Shown here: piece after piece, positions 26,394 through 35,462 of the stretch
Position numbering within the stretch: position 1 is the first letter of the stretch
Layout: the number at the start of each line of letters is the position of its first letter
Origin: Larkinella terrae
GTDB taxonomy: Bacteria > Bacteroidota > Bacteroidia > Cytophagales > Spirosomataceae
DNA length: 64,000 bases
NCBI RefSeq assembly: GCF_009668025.1
Contig: NZ_WJXZ01000011.1
Span: forward strand, 124,001 to 188,000
Reading direction: 5' to 3'
Made by a program: the position numbers and the translations under genes
The notes under the pieces: model-generated
What the model saw: only the letters and a program-made list of their open reading frames with translations
Databases searched by the model: none
Told to the model about the DNA's origin: nothing

Positions 26394-27056
26394 ATGAAAA
26401 TACTGATACTCGGTGCCACCGGTCGCACGGGAAAACTGCTCCTGGAGCAGGCGCTAAAAGCCGGTATTCTGGTGCATGCGCTGGTCCGGGACACCGATAA
26501 AGTGAAAGTGATCGACCGAAACCTGAAACTTTACGAAAGCAAAACGCTCGACCGCACCGCTCTCCGGCTGGCGATGCAGGGCTGCGATGCGGTTTTGAGT
26601 ACATTGAGCATCTCCCGAAAATCCGAGTTTCCGTGGAGCGGCCTGAAATCGCCGAAAGATTTTCTGTCGCACACCCTGCGCAACGTTCTCGAAATTGCGA
26701 ACGAACTCCACATCCGGCGCATTATCATCACCACGGCCTGGGGCGTTCACGAAACCAAAAAAGACATTCCGGGCTGGTTCCGGTTTTTGATCAATTACAG
26801 CAACGTCGGCGCAGCCTACCGCGACCATGAAATTCAGGAAAATCTGCTACAGGCTTCCCCAACCGACTGGACGATCGTCCGGCCCGTCGGCCTGACCAAT
26901 TCCCGAAAAAACCGCAAAATCCGCCTGACGACCCATAACCAGCCGAAACCAAGTCTGACCATCAGCCGGTCCAACGTGGCCAAATTTATGGTCGAAATCT
27001 ACAAAACCGGTGATTACAAGCAGGAAGCCGTCACGGTTTCGGAAGTCCGTGGGTAG
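26394..27056 (+). CDS. NAD(P)H-binding atypical SDR protein
   Basis: 220 residues from the ATG at 26394, which begins directly with the Rossmann strand (MKILILGATGRTG, a GxxGxxG dinucleotide loop). Member of the NAD(P)-binding NmrA/biliverdin-reductase-like group: VLSTLSIS, IIITTAWGVHE, WTIVRPVGLTNS. Likely an NAD(P)H-dependent reductase or redox-sensing protein; substrate unknown. Its last 26 bp overlap the convergent SMP-30 gene. Confidence 0.85.
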   Translation: MKILILGATGRTGKLLLEQALKAGILVHALVRDTDKVKVIDRNLKLYESKTLDRTALRLAMQGCDAVLSTLSISRKSEFPWSGLKSPKDFLSHTLRNVLEIANELHIRRIIITTAWGVHETKKDIPGWFRFLINYSNVGAAYRDHEIQENLLQASPTDWTIVRPVGLTNSRKNRKIRLTTHNQPKPSLTISRSNVAKFMVEIYKTGDYKQEAVTVSEVRG

Positions 27057-27918
27057 GTATCCCTTTAATTCCCGTATTTTTAACAATAAACAGACATCCG
27101 GCCAGCGGCTGTTCGGCCAGTTCCTGCTGACTCAGACCGGTTTTGGCCGACGTAATGTACAAATCCTCCAGTGAATCGCCCCCGAAGGTGCAGGATGTAA
27201 TCCGGGCGGCCGGGAGATCGATCTGCTGAAGCCGTTCGCCGGTATTCGGGTTACACCGAATGACTTTCCAGCCGTCCCACAACGCAATCCAGAGCATGCC
27301 TTTTTCGTCGATGGTCATGCCGTCGGGAAAACCATCTTCCTCCTGGAACTGAATCACAACTCGTTTATTGGCAATCGTCCCGGTTGTCACATCATATTCA
27401 TAGGCAACCACTTGCCGGGTTGGCGAGTCGATGTAGTATAATAATTGATGGTCGAGGCTCCAGGCCAGGCCGTTGGAGCAGGTTACATTCTCCACTTTGA
27501 TGGAAACCGACTGGTCGTTGTCCAGCATGTATAAAGCCCCGGCACCGGGCCGCTCGTCCACCGCCATCGTTCCCGCCCAAAACCGCCCGGCGGGGTCGCA
27601 CTTGCCGTCGTTGAACCGGTTTTCGGGCAAATGAACTTCCGGATCGGCAATGGGAACAACGGTTTCGTTTTCCAGCGAAATCTCGTGAAAACCGTGTTGC
27701 AGAGCCGCAATGAAGTTACCGGAAGGCAAAAGTGCAATGGCTCCCGTCATCTGACCGGTTTTAAAAATCCGGTGTTCCCCGCTGGCCGGGTAAAAGGAAT
27801 GGATTTCTCCCGGCAGAATATCCACCCACAAAATTCGCTGCTGATCCGCATCCCAAACCGGGCCTTCACCCAACTGGCAGGCATGATCCAGCACAACTTC
27901 ATACTTGTTATGATTCAT
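27031..27918 (-). CDS. SMP-30/gluconolactonase family lactonase
   Basis: 295 residues from the ATG at 27918; an in-frame TTG upstream lies in repeat DNA. Six-bladed propeller with the metal-binding residues expected for the family: Glu in LGEGPVWD, Asn/Asp in ENRFNDGKCDPAGRFWAGTM, Asn in CSNGLAWS and Asp in FPDGMTID. The family hydrolyses aldonolactones such as gluconolactone or related sugar lactones in the cytoplasm. It is the last gene of the 19-kb minus-strand catabolic cluster and fits the step after a sugar dehydrogenase. Confidence 0.9.
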   Translation of the reverse strand: MNHNKYEVVLDHACQLGEGPVWDADQQRILWVDILPGEIHSFYPASGEHRIFKTGQMTGAIALLPSGNFIAALQHGFHEISLENETVVPIADPEVHLPENRFNDGKCDPAGRFWAGTMAVDERPGAGALYMLDNDQSVSIKVENVTCSNGLAWSLDHQLLYYIDSPTRQVVAYEYDVTTGTIANKRVVIQFQEEDGFPDGMTIDEKGMLWIALWDGWKVIRCNPNTGERLQQIDLPAARITSCTFGGDSLEDLYITSAKTGLSQQELAEQPLAGCLFIVKNTGIKGIPTHGLPKP

Positions 27919-27930
27919 AACGCGTTTATT

Positions 27931-27998
27931 TAGCCCCAACCCCCTGAAGGGGGCTTAAAAAGGTCGAAGCGAAGCCCCCTGAAGGGGGTTGGGGGCTA
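27931..27998. repeat. Palindromic element (CCCCCTGAAGGGGG type) between SMP-30 and symporter genes
   Basis: Left arm 27931-27956 and right arm 27972-27998 are complementary apart from one base difference, each with an internal CCCCCTGAAGGGGG hairpin and outer TAGCCCCAAC/GTTGGGGGCTA arms. It fills the whole gap between the SSS stop and the SMP-30 start. Confidence 0.85.
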
Positions 27999-27999
27999 A

Positions 28000-29565
28000 C
28001 TAAGCATACCGGATGTAAAAGTACAAAACCATCGCGGTAACAATGGCCCACCAGATGAAAGGATTTCGAAATCCGCGCTGCTGGTCGCGTTCGGCGGGCA
28101 AAAGAGAGAGACTTTCCTTGTTCCAGATCAGGCCGACCAGCTCGGCTTCGGGCTTGGGTTTGGTCACCAGACTCACTAAAACACAGATAAGCATGCAGGT
28201 CCAGAAGACGATGCCAGTGCGGTTGAAAAATGGCATCGCCGGGAACAGGATTTCGAGCGCGATCGACAGCGGAATCGTCAGGATTCCGGCGGCCAGGGCT
28301 CCGGCGTGGGTGGTGCGTTTCCAGAGGATGCCGAGCAGGAACATCACGGCAATGCCGGGCGTGAACAAACCGTAGGCATTCATCAGGTACAGAAAAACCG
28401 GTTTGTCGGATTGAGTCATGAATAAACCGGTGCACAGAATGCCGACGACAATGATTACCGCGCCCGCCATTCGCCCAAACCGCACCGCCTGCTGCTCTGA
28501 AGCATCCTTTTTAAAATAAGTCAGGTAGACATCGACTGTCAGAATCGTGGTGCAGGAGTTGATCGCGCCCGACAGGTGCGACATCACGGCGGCAATCAAA
28601 CCCGCCATGACCAGCCCAACCAACCCAGCGGGCAGCAGATTTTCGACCAGCGTGGAAAACAGCAGATCCGGTTTTTCCAGATTCGGGAATAATTTGGGCG
28701 CCACCAGCGCCGGAACCGTGATGATGACCGGAATCAAAAATTTCAGGTAATCGCCAAACACGACACCCATCCGCGCGTGCCACTCGTTTTTGGCCGCCAG
28801 CACCCGCTGCACGATAAACTGGTTCGTCGCGCAGTAGAAAACGCTGATGCAGAGCGTACCGCCGAGGTACATCGTCCACGGAAAATCCGGGTCGCTGGCG
28901 GGCAGAATCAAATCCCAGTTTTTAGACGTTTCGATGACGGCGTCGACGCCACCAGCGGCCTTGACGGTCGCAATCGTCAGCGCCACCCCGCCCAGCACGA
29001 GCACGATCAGTTGCAGCATTTCGGTCCAGATCACCGCCCGCAAACCGCCCGCAATGGTGTAAATACCGGTAAAAACCGCTAAAACCAGCACACTGGCCAC
29101 CACCGGAATACCCAGCAGGGAATGCAGCGAAAGGGCGCCGAGGTAAAGCACCGCAGCGATTTCCACGAAAACGTAGGTCAGTAAAATCAGCGACGCGTAG
29201 GTCGTGCGGGCTGCGGCCCCGAAGCGTTTTTGTAAAAATTCGGGAATCGTGTAAAAACCGTTGCGGATGTAAAACGGCAGAAAAATCCAGAGCAGGGCGT
29301 TAAAACCGATCAAAATCGCACCCCATTCCATCGCAATCGCCACAAAACCACGGCTGTAGGCTACGCCCATCGCCCCGACCAGGTGGTGGCTGCTGATGTT
29401 GGACGCAATGATGCTGCCGCCGATCATCCACCACGGCAGTTTGTCGCCCGCCAGAAAGTAATCCCGCTTGGTTTTCTCGCCCTTGCGGGACGCGTAAATG
29501 CCCAACGAAATAACGCCCAGAATGTAAACGCCAAAAATAATCAGGTCAAGCGTGGATAGATTCAT
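28000..29565 (-). CDS. Sodium:solute symporter (SSS family)
   Basis: 521 residues with about 14 membrane helices (LDLIIFGVYILGVISLG... at the N-terminus, WAIVTAMVLYFYIRYA at the end). SGLT-like signatures RDYFLAGDKLPWWMIGGSIIASNISSHHLVG and GLRAVIWTEMLQ (written as conserved blocks around residues 35-65 and 170-185). Couples Na+ to uptake of sugars or related polyols and acids across the inner membrane. Its start overlaps the ceramidase-like gene by 20 bp, so the two are translated from one transcript. Confidence 0.93.
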   Translation of the reverse strand: MNLSTLDLIIFGVYILGVISLGIYASRKGEKTKRDYFLAGDKLPWWMIGGSIIASNISSHHLVGAMGVAYSRGFVAIAMEWGAILIGFNALLWIFLPFYIRNGFYTIPEFLQKRFGAAARTTYASLILLTYVFVEIAAVLYLGALSLHSLLGIPVVASVLVLAVFTGIYTIAGGLRAVIWTEMLQLIVLVLGGVALTIATVKAAGGVDAVIETSKNWDLILPASDPDFPWTMYLGGTLCISVFYCATNQFIVQRVLAAKNEWHARMGVVFGDYLKFLIPVIITVPALVAPKLFPNLEKPDLLFSTLVENLLPAGLVGLVMAGLIAAVMSHLSGAINSCTTILTVDVYLTYFKKDASEQQAVRFGRMAGAVIIVVGILCTGLFMTQSDKPVFLYLMNAYGLFTPGIAVMFLLGILWKRTTHAGALAAGILTIPLSIALEILFPAMPFFNRTGIVFWTCMLICVLVSLVTKPKPEAELVGLIWNKESLSLLPAERDQQRGFRNPFIWWAIVTAMVLYFYIRYA

Positions 29566-30946
29566 GTTGGATCAGCGAGCGGGTAATACGAATGGCGGTT
29601 TCGGTCAGCAGTTCCAATGAACCTTTTTCAAAGGGAGATTGCCAGACAGGATAAATGTCAGTATTGTATAAATCTTTGGGTGGTAAATAACCGGTCGAAC
29701 CATTCACAATGTTCATAACGGCGACAGCATTCGGCGCCAGCTGTTCCCGCAGGATTTGCTGAAATTCGGAATACGCTTCGTTCGGTTGACCAACCAGAAT
29801 CGCATCGCCAATTCGCCAGACCCAGAGCGGCATTTTGGTCGTGTTGCCATCGCCCACGGTTTTGCGAATTCCGCGTTTCCGCCACAGTCGTTCCTTCAAA
29901 ACATTGTCGGTACACGCGGCCCATTGCGCTTCAATTTCGGCCAGCGACGGCAGCGGTTTTAACGGCAATTCAACCTCAATTAGTTCGACTGAAAGTGCGA
30001 CAGAGGGCTCATAATCAGCTTTTTTCCAAATCGCCAGGGGCGCACCCGATTCAACGACTCCGCTAAAGGAAAGCTGCTTTTTGGGGGGTAAAATGGTTTC
30101 CAGTGTCGACAAAACCGCGTAGCCCAACTGCCGCCCGTAGGCATCCGGAATGCTGACATCGCCAACGTATTGTTCACGCGGAGCCAGCTCCCCGCAAGCC
30201 CCCAGCAGGAACAAAGTTGGTGCGTTGGTAGCGGTTTCCACCACTTCGCGCATGGCCCCGATGTAGTCGGGCGAAATCAGGCGGTTTTGCCACGCCAGCG
30301 TCGTTGGGTGACAAGCATAATTGACCAATGTTCCCATCGTTTTTCCCTCTCTGTTGACGATTTGTCCGACAAGAAGGGTATCGTCCGCCTTTTTTTCGGG
30401 GTTCCAGCCGCAGACGAACCGGTCCTTGTCGACGTCCGGCAAGTCCCGGTTGCTGGCCAGACTGCACTTGCCGTAATTCCAGGTCAGCGTGGCCGGTTCG
30501 GTTTTGGCCAAAGCTGTTTGAATGGCCTGAATGGCCCGTTGCTGCACCAACCGGAGGTATGCTTCGACCAGATGCCCGCCGGTTTTAGTCGCGTCATCAC
30601 GGCTGAGACTCGGCCCGGCGTGGGTGTGCGACAGGCAAAACAGCAGCCGCGATGCGTCCAGCGATACGGCTTCCAGAATGCCGTTGCGCAAAAACCGCTC
30701 GTCGTCGGAACTGCGCCACCAACCCAGATCGGCCCCGATCAACACGAGCGGTTTTTCTTCGCTGGTGGTTTGAAACGTCGCACAGGTCAGCACCAGCGGG
30801 CGGTGAATGCCCTCGGCGGCTTCGTGCGTAGCAGCTCCCCAGTTGCGGGCGTAAATGCCCACCGGTGGCGTAATGTCTTCCTGCGCCACACCGATCAAAC
30901 CAGTGAAGGAGGATTGCTTATAATCAGGGTATTTTTGCGATTCCAT
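29546..30946 (-). CDS. Neutral/alkaline ceramidase N-terminal-domain-like protein
   Basis: 466 residues, no signal peptide, so probably cytoplasmic. Similar to the N-terminal domain of neutral ceramidases (ITPPVG near residue 25; SHTHAGP around residue 105 as putative zinc-binding; NYACHPTT around 208). The usual GDVSPN catalytic-Ser motif is replaced by GACGELAPR, so true ceramidase activity is doubtful. Homologues in Bacteroidota and Planctomycetota sit in sugar-catabolic clusters with unknown substrate. Here it is fused by overlap to an Na+ symporter gene, which suggests it acts on the transported compound, perhaps as an amide or ester hydrolase. Confidence 0.8.
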   Translation of the reverse strand: MESQKYPDYKQSSFTGLIGVAQEDITPPVGIYARNWGAATHEAAEGIHRPLVLTCATFQTTSEEKPLVLIGADLGWWRSSDDERFLRNGILEAVSLDASRLLFCLSHTHAGPSLSRDDATKTGGHLVEAYLRLVQQRAIQAIQTALAKTEPATLTWNYGKCSLASNRDLPDVDKDRFVCGWNPEKKADDTLLVGQIVNREGKTMGTLVNYACHPTTLAWQNRLISPDYIGAMREVVETATNAPTLFLLGACGELAPREQYVGDVSIPDAYGRQLGYAVLSTLETILPPKKQLSFSGVVESGAPLAIWKKADYEPSVALSVELIEVELPLKPLPSLAEIEAQWAACTDNVLKERLWRKRGIRKTVGDGNTTKMPLWVWRIGDAILVGQPNEAYSEFQQILREQLAPNAVAVMNIVNGSTGYLPPKDLYNTDIYPVWQSPFEKGSLELLTETAIRITRSLIQHESIHA

Positions 30947-30978
30947 TCAACAAGAATTTAATTCATTTTATAATTATC

Positions 30979-31122
30979 AGCCCACGGTTTTAACCGTGGG
31001 ACCAACGCCAATTTTATCAAATAGACATAAACCGTTTTAACGGTTTGAAAATTCTAAAACCGTTAAAACGGTTAGCATCTTACGATTTCGATTTGTGAAC
31101 CCACGATTAAAATCGTGGGCTG
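30979..31122. repeat. Four-hairpin palindromic element between ceramidase-like and MFS genes
   Basis: Outer hairpins CCCACGGTTTTAACCGTGGG (30981-31000) and CCCACGATTAAAATCGTGGG (31100-31119) flank two inner hairpins of AACCGTTTTAACGGTT type (31029-31046 and ~31058-31073). The whole is a nested inverted repeat starting CAGCCCACG and ending CGTGGGCTG. Confidence 0.85.
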
Positions 31123-31156
31123 TTATTTTTCACACAATCATCCATATTCCACATTA

Positions 31157-32533
31157 CTATCCGGCTTTTCGGGTTAATAACTGTTCAATTTCTTCCAGGG
31201 ATTTGCCTTTCGTTTCGGGAACGGTGGTGAGGATAAATACGAAATAACCCAGCAGCAAAACCGCATAGATTCCGAATGTAACCGGCATTCCGAAAGTCGA
31301 TTTCATGACGGGAAACGAACCAATCACCAGAAAATTCGCCAGCCATAACGACAAAGTTGCCAGCGACATGGCACTTCCGCGAATGCGATTGGGGAAAATT
31401 TCGGACAGAATGACCCAGGTAACCGGACCGATGGTCGCGGCATAACCCGCAATAAAAACCAGAATAAATAGCAAAGCCAAGTAACCGGAAAGCTGGAAAT
31501 AAAAAGCGAGCGACAAAGCCAGAATATCGGCCGATAGCAGCGCCGATCCGAATAACAAAAGCTTTTTTCGGCCCGCTTTGTCGATGGTTGCAATGGCGAC
31601 GAACGTAAATACGCAGAGGATAACGCCCAGAATAACCGATTGCAGAAAAGCTGAATCTTCCGCAATTCCGACCTGTTTGAAAATCTCGGGGGCGTAGGCA
31701 ACGAGCGGTCCGCCCAGCTGAGAAGCAAACGCAATGACCATTCCAATCAGGACGATATGGAAAATATCTTTCCGAAATACCTCACTAAAATTTTCTTTTC
31801 TAATTTCCGAAAAACTGGCACGAATGGCGGCACTTTCAGCTTCGGCGTAGGCTAGTCCGCCGATTTTATCGAGTACTTTCCGGCCCTCAGTTTCTTGCTT
31901 TTTACTGATTAACCAACGCGGACTTTCGGAGACGAAAAACAGCCCAAGAAAGAATAATAAAGCTGGTGCCGATTGCGACGAAAACATCCATCGCCAGTTA
32001 TTATCGCCCGTATAAAGCAATAAATAATTGGAAAGATAAGCCAGCAAAACCCCGACCGTAACGGCCAGTTGATAGAACGAAACCAGCCGCCCGCGCAGGT
32101 AAGCCGGAGCCATTTCGGCGATGTAAATCGGACAAACCAGAGCGGCACAACCGATGGCCATACCGCTTAAAATCCGGAAAGCCACAAAGAGCGGAAACGT
32201 GGCCGCCCAGCCCGTACCAACGCCCGTGATTGCAAACAGAAAAGCGCTGATTAACAACATTTTCTTACGCCCAATCAGATCGCTCAGCCGCCCGGAACCC
32301 AGCGCTCCGATGGCGGCTCCGATGCTGATGCAGCCGACCGCCCAGCCGGTTTGCAGGTCGTCGAGCTGAAAATGCTGGCTGAAAAAATGAATGGTTCCCG
32401 AAATAATGGCCGTGTCGAAACCGAACAGAATTCCACCCAACGCGGCTATTGCATTAATGCGATAGATATATCCTTTGTTATAAAGAAAACCGCCGGAAGA
32501 AATTGTCTCGGTTGTCGCCAGTACCAAAGCCAT
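31157..32533 (-). CDS. MFS sugar porter
   Basis: 458 residues, 12 membrane helices, sugar-porter subfamily (XylE/GLUT type): GGILFGFDTAIISGT in TM1, GRLSDLIGRKK loop 2-3, PETKGKSLEEIE at the end of TM12. Likely proton- or facilitator-type monosaccharide or sugar-acid import. It sits 25 nt behind the PhyH dioxygenase gene in the same operon module and duplicates the import role of the SSS symporter. Confidence 0.93.
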   Translation of the reverse strand: MALVLATTETISSGGFLYNKGYIYRINAIAALGGILFGFDTAIISGTIHFFSQHFQLDDLQTGWAVGCISIGAAIGALGSGRLSDLIGRKKMLLISAFLFAITGVGTGWAATFPLFVAFRILSGMAIGCAALVCPIYIAEMAPAYLRGRLVSFYQLAVTVGVLLAYLSNYLLLYTGDNNWRWMFSSQSAPALLFFLGLFFVSESPRWLISKKQETEGRKVLDKIGGLAYAEAESAAIRASFSEIRKENFSEVFRKDIFHIVLIGMVIAFASQLGGPLVAYAPEIFKQVGIAEDSAFLQSVILGVILCVFTFVAIATIDKAGRKKLLLFGSALLSADILALSLAFYFQLSGYLALLFILVFIAGYAATIGPVTWVILSEIFPNRIRGSAMSLATLSLWLANFLVIGSFPVMKSTFGMPVTFGIYAVLLLGYFVFILTTVPETKGKSLEEIEQLLTRKAG

Positions 32534-32558
32534 TTTACGTAAAAGTTAGGTGGGTATC

Positions 32559-33386
32559 CTACTTCGCTTTCGCCTTTTCTACGCTCAGAAATTGAGTCGT
32601 ACTTTCCAGAATACCGGATGCATCGTCGTGCAGAAATAACGCATCATCCGGCACGGTTTGCAAGGGCGTAATACTCGACGGTGTTTCTGTAATATAAGGT
32701 GGATTCGACTGGCGATTATATGCCGAAATGAGCGACCAACGGGGCGTATCGGAAAGATTTGCTTCGGAACGGTGCAAAAGATTGCTGTGAAAAAAGAGCA
32801 GATCACCCGGTTTTAACTCGACATAAACCAGCTCCATGGTTTGCAACGCAAACTCCACATATTGCATCGACGCACCGACCTGTTCGCCGGAAAAACCGTG
32901 TTCGACCCGGCCCATTTTATGCGACTTTTTAATGACCTGCAAACAGCCGTTTTCTTTCGTTGCCTCCGTGATAGCCACCATTACGGAGATCAGTTGATCC
33001 GGAAATAAATAGCCGTTTTTATACCAATATCCGTAATCCTGATGCCACTCCCAGGCCCCGCCAACCCTCGGTTCTTTCTGCATCAATTTGGAATGAAAAT
33101 GGCAAACAGGAGCCTTTCCGTCCAGCAGTTTATTCACCGAATCGACCATGCGTTCACTACGGGTGAGCAAACCGTATACGTCGTCGCCCGGCGTAAACCA
33201 CAGCGCCAGTTTCGTTTTTTTTCCGGCTTTATCGTCCAGGTCAAAACTGTTTTTCTGAATCGCTTTGTCCTCAATCGCGACCCGGTACAGCTTCGCAATT
33301 TCGTCCTGCGTTAAAAAACCGGGAATGATTAAATAACCATTCTCCTGAAAAGATTCCACTTGCTCATCGGTCAGAATAAAGGCCAT
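32559..33386 (-). CDS. Phytanoyl-CoA dioxygenase (PhyH) family Fe(II)/2-oxoglutarate oxygenase
   Basis: 275 residues from the ATG at 33386 (MAFILTDEQVESFQENGY); the open frame upstream belongs to the overlapping SDR gene end. Double-stranded beta-helix with H115-x-D117 (WHQDYGYW), a distal His at ~205 (LLHRSEAN) and R216 for 2-oxoglutarate (DTPRWSLI). Catalyses hydroxylation of an unactivated carbon, or in some members C-X bond cleavage. In this sugar-type cluster it may hydroxylate or dealkylate the imported compound. It is 11 nt behind the SDR gene. Confidence 0.9.
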   Translation of the reverse strand: MAFILTDEQVESFQENGYLIIPGFLTQDEIAKLYRVAIEDKAIQKNSFDLDDKAGKKTKLALWFTPGDDVYGLLTRSERMVDSVNKLLDGKAPVCHFHSKLMQKEPRVGGAWEWHQDYGYWYKNGYLFPDQLISVMVAITEATKENGCLQVIKKSHKMGRVEHGFSGEQVGASMQYVEFALQTMELVYVELKPGDLLFFHSNLLHRSEANLSDTPRWSLISAYNRQSNPPYITETPSSITPLQTVPDDALFLHDDASGILESTTQFLSVEKAKAK

Positions 33387-33397
33387 ATCGGTTCGGG

Positions 33398-34165
33398 TTA
33401 AGTCAGTAGTGAAAGTCCGCCGTCCATCAGCAGCGTGCTGCCGGTCATGTGTTCGTTCGCCGGGTGGCAAAGCTGCACGACCTGCCGGGCCACCGCTTCG
33501 GCGCTGATCAGTTTTTTGATCGGAACCCGGTTTCGGGCCTCCTCACTCAGTTCGGGGTCTTTTTCCCAAAACCGGGCGCTCAAACCGGCATTCACGTAGC
33601 CGGGCGCAATTTCGTTGACCAGAATCTGGTGCGGGGCCAGTTCCAGCGCCAGACACTGGCAGAGCATCCGCAGCCCGGCTTTGGAAACGCTGTAGGCCGG
33701 AATGTGCGTATGAACCGAATGGGCCGCCCAACTCCCGATGAACACCACCCGCCCCGGAAGCTGGTGAGCCAGCAGCCGGGCGGTGGCGCTTTGGGTTAGA
33801 AAAAAAGCACCATTCAGGTTGACGTTGAGTTCGTTCGTCCACTGCTCCGCCGTGATTTCGTGAATCCCTCCCACGGTGACGGTAGCGGCATTGGCAATAA
33901 TAATGTCCGCAACTCCCAGGCTATTTTCCACCTCCGTCACCCAATTCTGCACGGCTTTTGCGTCCGATACGTCGACCTGGGTGTAATGGGTAGCTATTCC
34001 GAGTTGCTTCAGTTCGTCGAGAAACGCTGCGGCTTTCGCCGGCGGGCTGATGTCGCCGAGGGCGATGGCGGCTCCGTGTCGGGCAAATTCCAGCGCCGTG
34101 GCCCGGCCGATGTCGCCCAGGCCACCGCTGATCAGGACGGTTCGTTTTGTGAATAATTTGTCCAC
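33398..34165 (-). CDS. Short-chain dehydrogenase/reductase
   Basis: 255 residues, classical SDR: cofactor loop GGLGDIG (14-20), NAA motif (ANAATV), and catalytic S145, Y158, K162 (YSVSK). The acidic D38 after strand 2 (ALGDIS) favours NAD+. Likely oxidises a sugar, polyol or sugar-acid hydroxyl. First gene of the SDR-PhyH-MFS module. Confidence 0.93.
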   Translation of the reverse strand: MDKLFTKRTVLISGGLGDIGRATALEFARHGAAIALGDISPPAKAAAFLDELKQLGIATHYTQVDVSDAKAVQNWVTEVENSLGVADIIIANAATVTVGGIHEITAEQWTNELNVNLNGAFFLTQSATARLLAHQLPGRVVFIGSWAAHSVHTHIPAYSVSKAGLRMLCQCLALELAPHQILVNEIAPGYVNAGLSARFWEKDPELSEEARNRVPIKKLISAEAVARQVVQLCHPANEHMTGSTLLMDGGLSLLT

Positions 34166-34180
34166 TAATTCGTATGGTTT

Positions 34181-34256
34181 GCCCCTAAATCCCCTGAAGG
34201 GGACTTATAGCATTTGGAGAATGCGGTGTCCAAGTCCCCTTCAGGGGATTTAGGGC
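34181..34256. repeat. Palindromic element (CCCCTAAATCCCC type) between SDR and dehydratase genes
   Basis: GCCCCTAAATCCCCTGAAGG at 34181-34200 continuing to 34206 pairs with 34232-34256. It fills most of the gap between the MR/MLE stop and the SDR start. Confidence 0.85.
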
Positions 34257-34266
34257 TTTTGATCGC

Positions 34267-35445
34267 TTACCAATCGCCTACGCTTCCGTCTTTGTAGAAA
34301 GTTCGTTGCAGGACTTCCTGCTCGAAAGGATGCTTTTTTACTTCGTCTTCGTTGATTTCGATGCCCAGTCCGGGCCGTTGGTTCGGATACACAACCCGAC
34401 CTTTGGGCTCGACCGTAAACCCTTCGCTCACCACGTCTACCCGCCAGGGAACGTCGTTGTGGACGCTTTCGCAGATGATGTAGGAAGGGGCGGAAAAGCC
34501 AAATTCGATCGACGCGGCCGTGCTGACCGGTCCCTGCGGATTGTGCGGAGCCACCGAAACCCGGTAGGCGTCGGCCAGAGCCGCAATCCGGCGAACTTCG
34601 GTCAGGCCACCGCAGTGCGTAATGTCGGGCTGAATGACGCTGACGGCTCGTTTTTCCAGCATTTCGCGGAACGCATGAACGCCTACCAGCCGTTCTCCGC
34701 TGGCAATCGGCGTTTTCACGGCCCGCTGAATCAGGGCAATGTCGTCCATCGTTTCGGGCCAGCACGGTTCTTCGAAAAAGTATAAACCGTACGGTTCCAG
34801 GGCTTTGGCAAACTGCATGCCCATGCGCGGGGAAGGCCGGGCGTGGCAATCGACCATGATGTCAATGCTGTCGCCGACGGCTTCGCGCATGGCTTTCACA
34901 CAGGCTTCAGCGTAATGAATCGGTTGCAGCCCTTCCAGCGGCATCGTTTCGGGAACAGCCATCGATTTGAAAGCCGTAAAACCGTCGGCGACGGCCTGCT
35001 GCGCCAGCTCGCCAAAGCGGTTCGCATCGTCGGGTTTGGTCTGGTAAAAATCTTCCATTTTACCGCCCCCCAAATGGCAATACAACCGAATGTAATCCCG
35101 AACGCGCCCACCCCAGAGTTCGTGGCAGGGAACGCCGTGGATTTTTCCAAGAATGTCCCAAAGCGCAATGTCGATACCGCTGATGGCGGTTCCGCGCACA
35201 ATGCCGTTGCCGTGCCAGAAATGCTGGCGGTACATCATCTGCCAGAGGTGTTCGATGCGCCGGGGATCTTCGCCAATCAGCAGTTGCGAAATATCTTCAA
35301 TGGCTCCAACCACCGCCCGCGTGTGCCACTCGAGCGTCGCTTCGCCCCAGCCCCACAAACCGGGTTGATCGGTTAGTACTTTCACAAAAATCCAATTCCG
35401 CATCCGGGCATGGCAAACCTGCGTTTCAATGGCCGTAATCTTCAT
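34267..35445 (-). CDS. Enolase-superfamily (MR/MLE) sugar-acid dehydratase
   Basis: 392 residues: N-terminal capping domain (1-~120) and a TIM barrel with Mg2+ ligands D199 (MVDCHAR), E225/E226 (FFEEP) and E251 (SGERLVG), and general-base H301 (APHNPQGP) with D274 ([10 protein letters not shown]). Resembles the D-galactonate dehydratase-type subgroup, which dehydrates aldonates to 2-keto-3-deoxy acids. The exact sugar acid cannot be assigned. It lies 17 nt downstream of the aminotransferase. Confidence 0.9.
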   Translation of the reverse strand: MKITAIETQVCHARMRNWIFVKVLTDQPGLWGWGEATLEWHTRAVVGAIEDISQLLIGEDPRRIEHLWQMMYRQHFWHGNGIVRGTAISGIDIALWDILGKIHGVPCHELWGGRVRDYIRLYCHLGGGKMEDFYQTKPDDANRFGELAQQAVADGFTAFKSMAVPETMPLEGLQPIHYAEACVKAMREAVGDSIDIMVDCHARPSPRMGMQFAKALEPYGLYFFEEPCWPETMDDIALIQRAVKTPIASGERLVGVHAFREMLEKRAVSVIQPDITHCGGLTEVRRIAALADAYRVSVAPHNPQGPVSTAASIEFGFSAPSYIICESVHNDVPWRVDVVSEGFTVEPKGRVVYPNQRPGLGIEINEDEVKKHPFEQEVLQRTFYKDGSVGDW

Positions 35446-35462
35446 TCGTATTTTACTGTTAA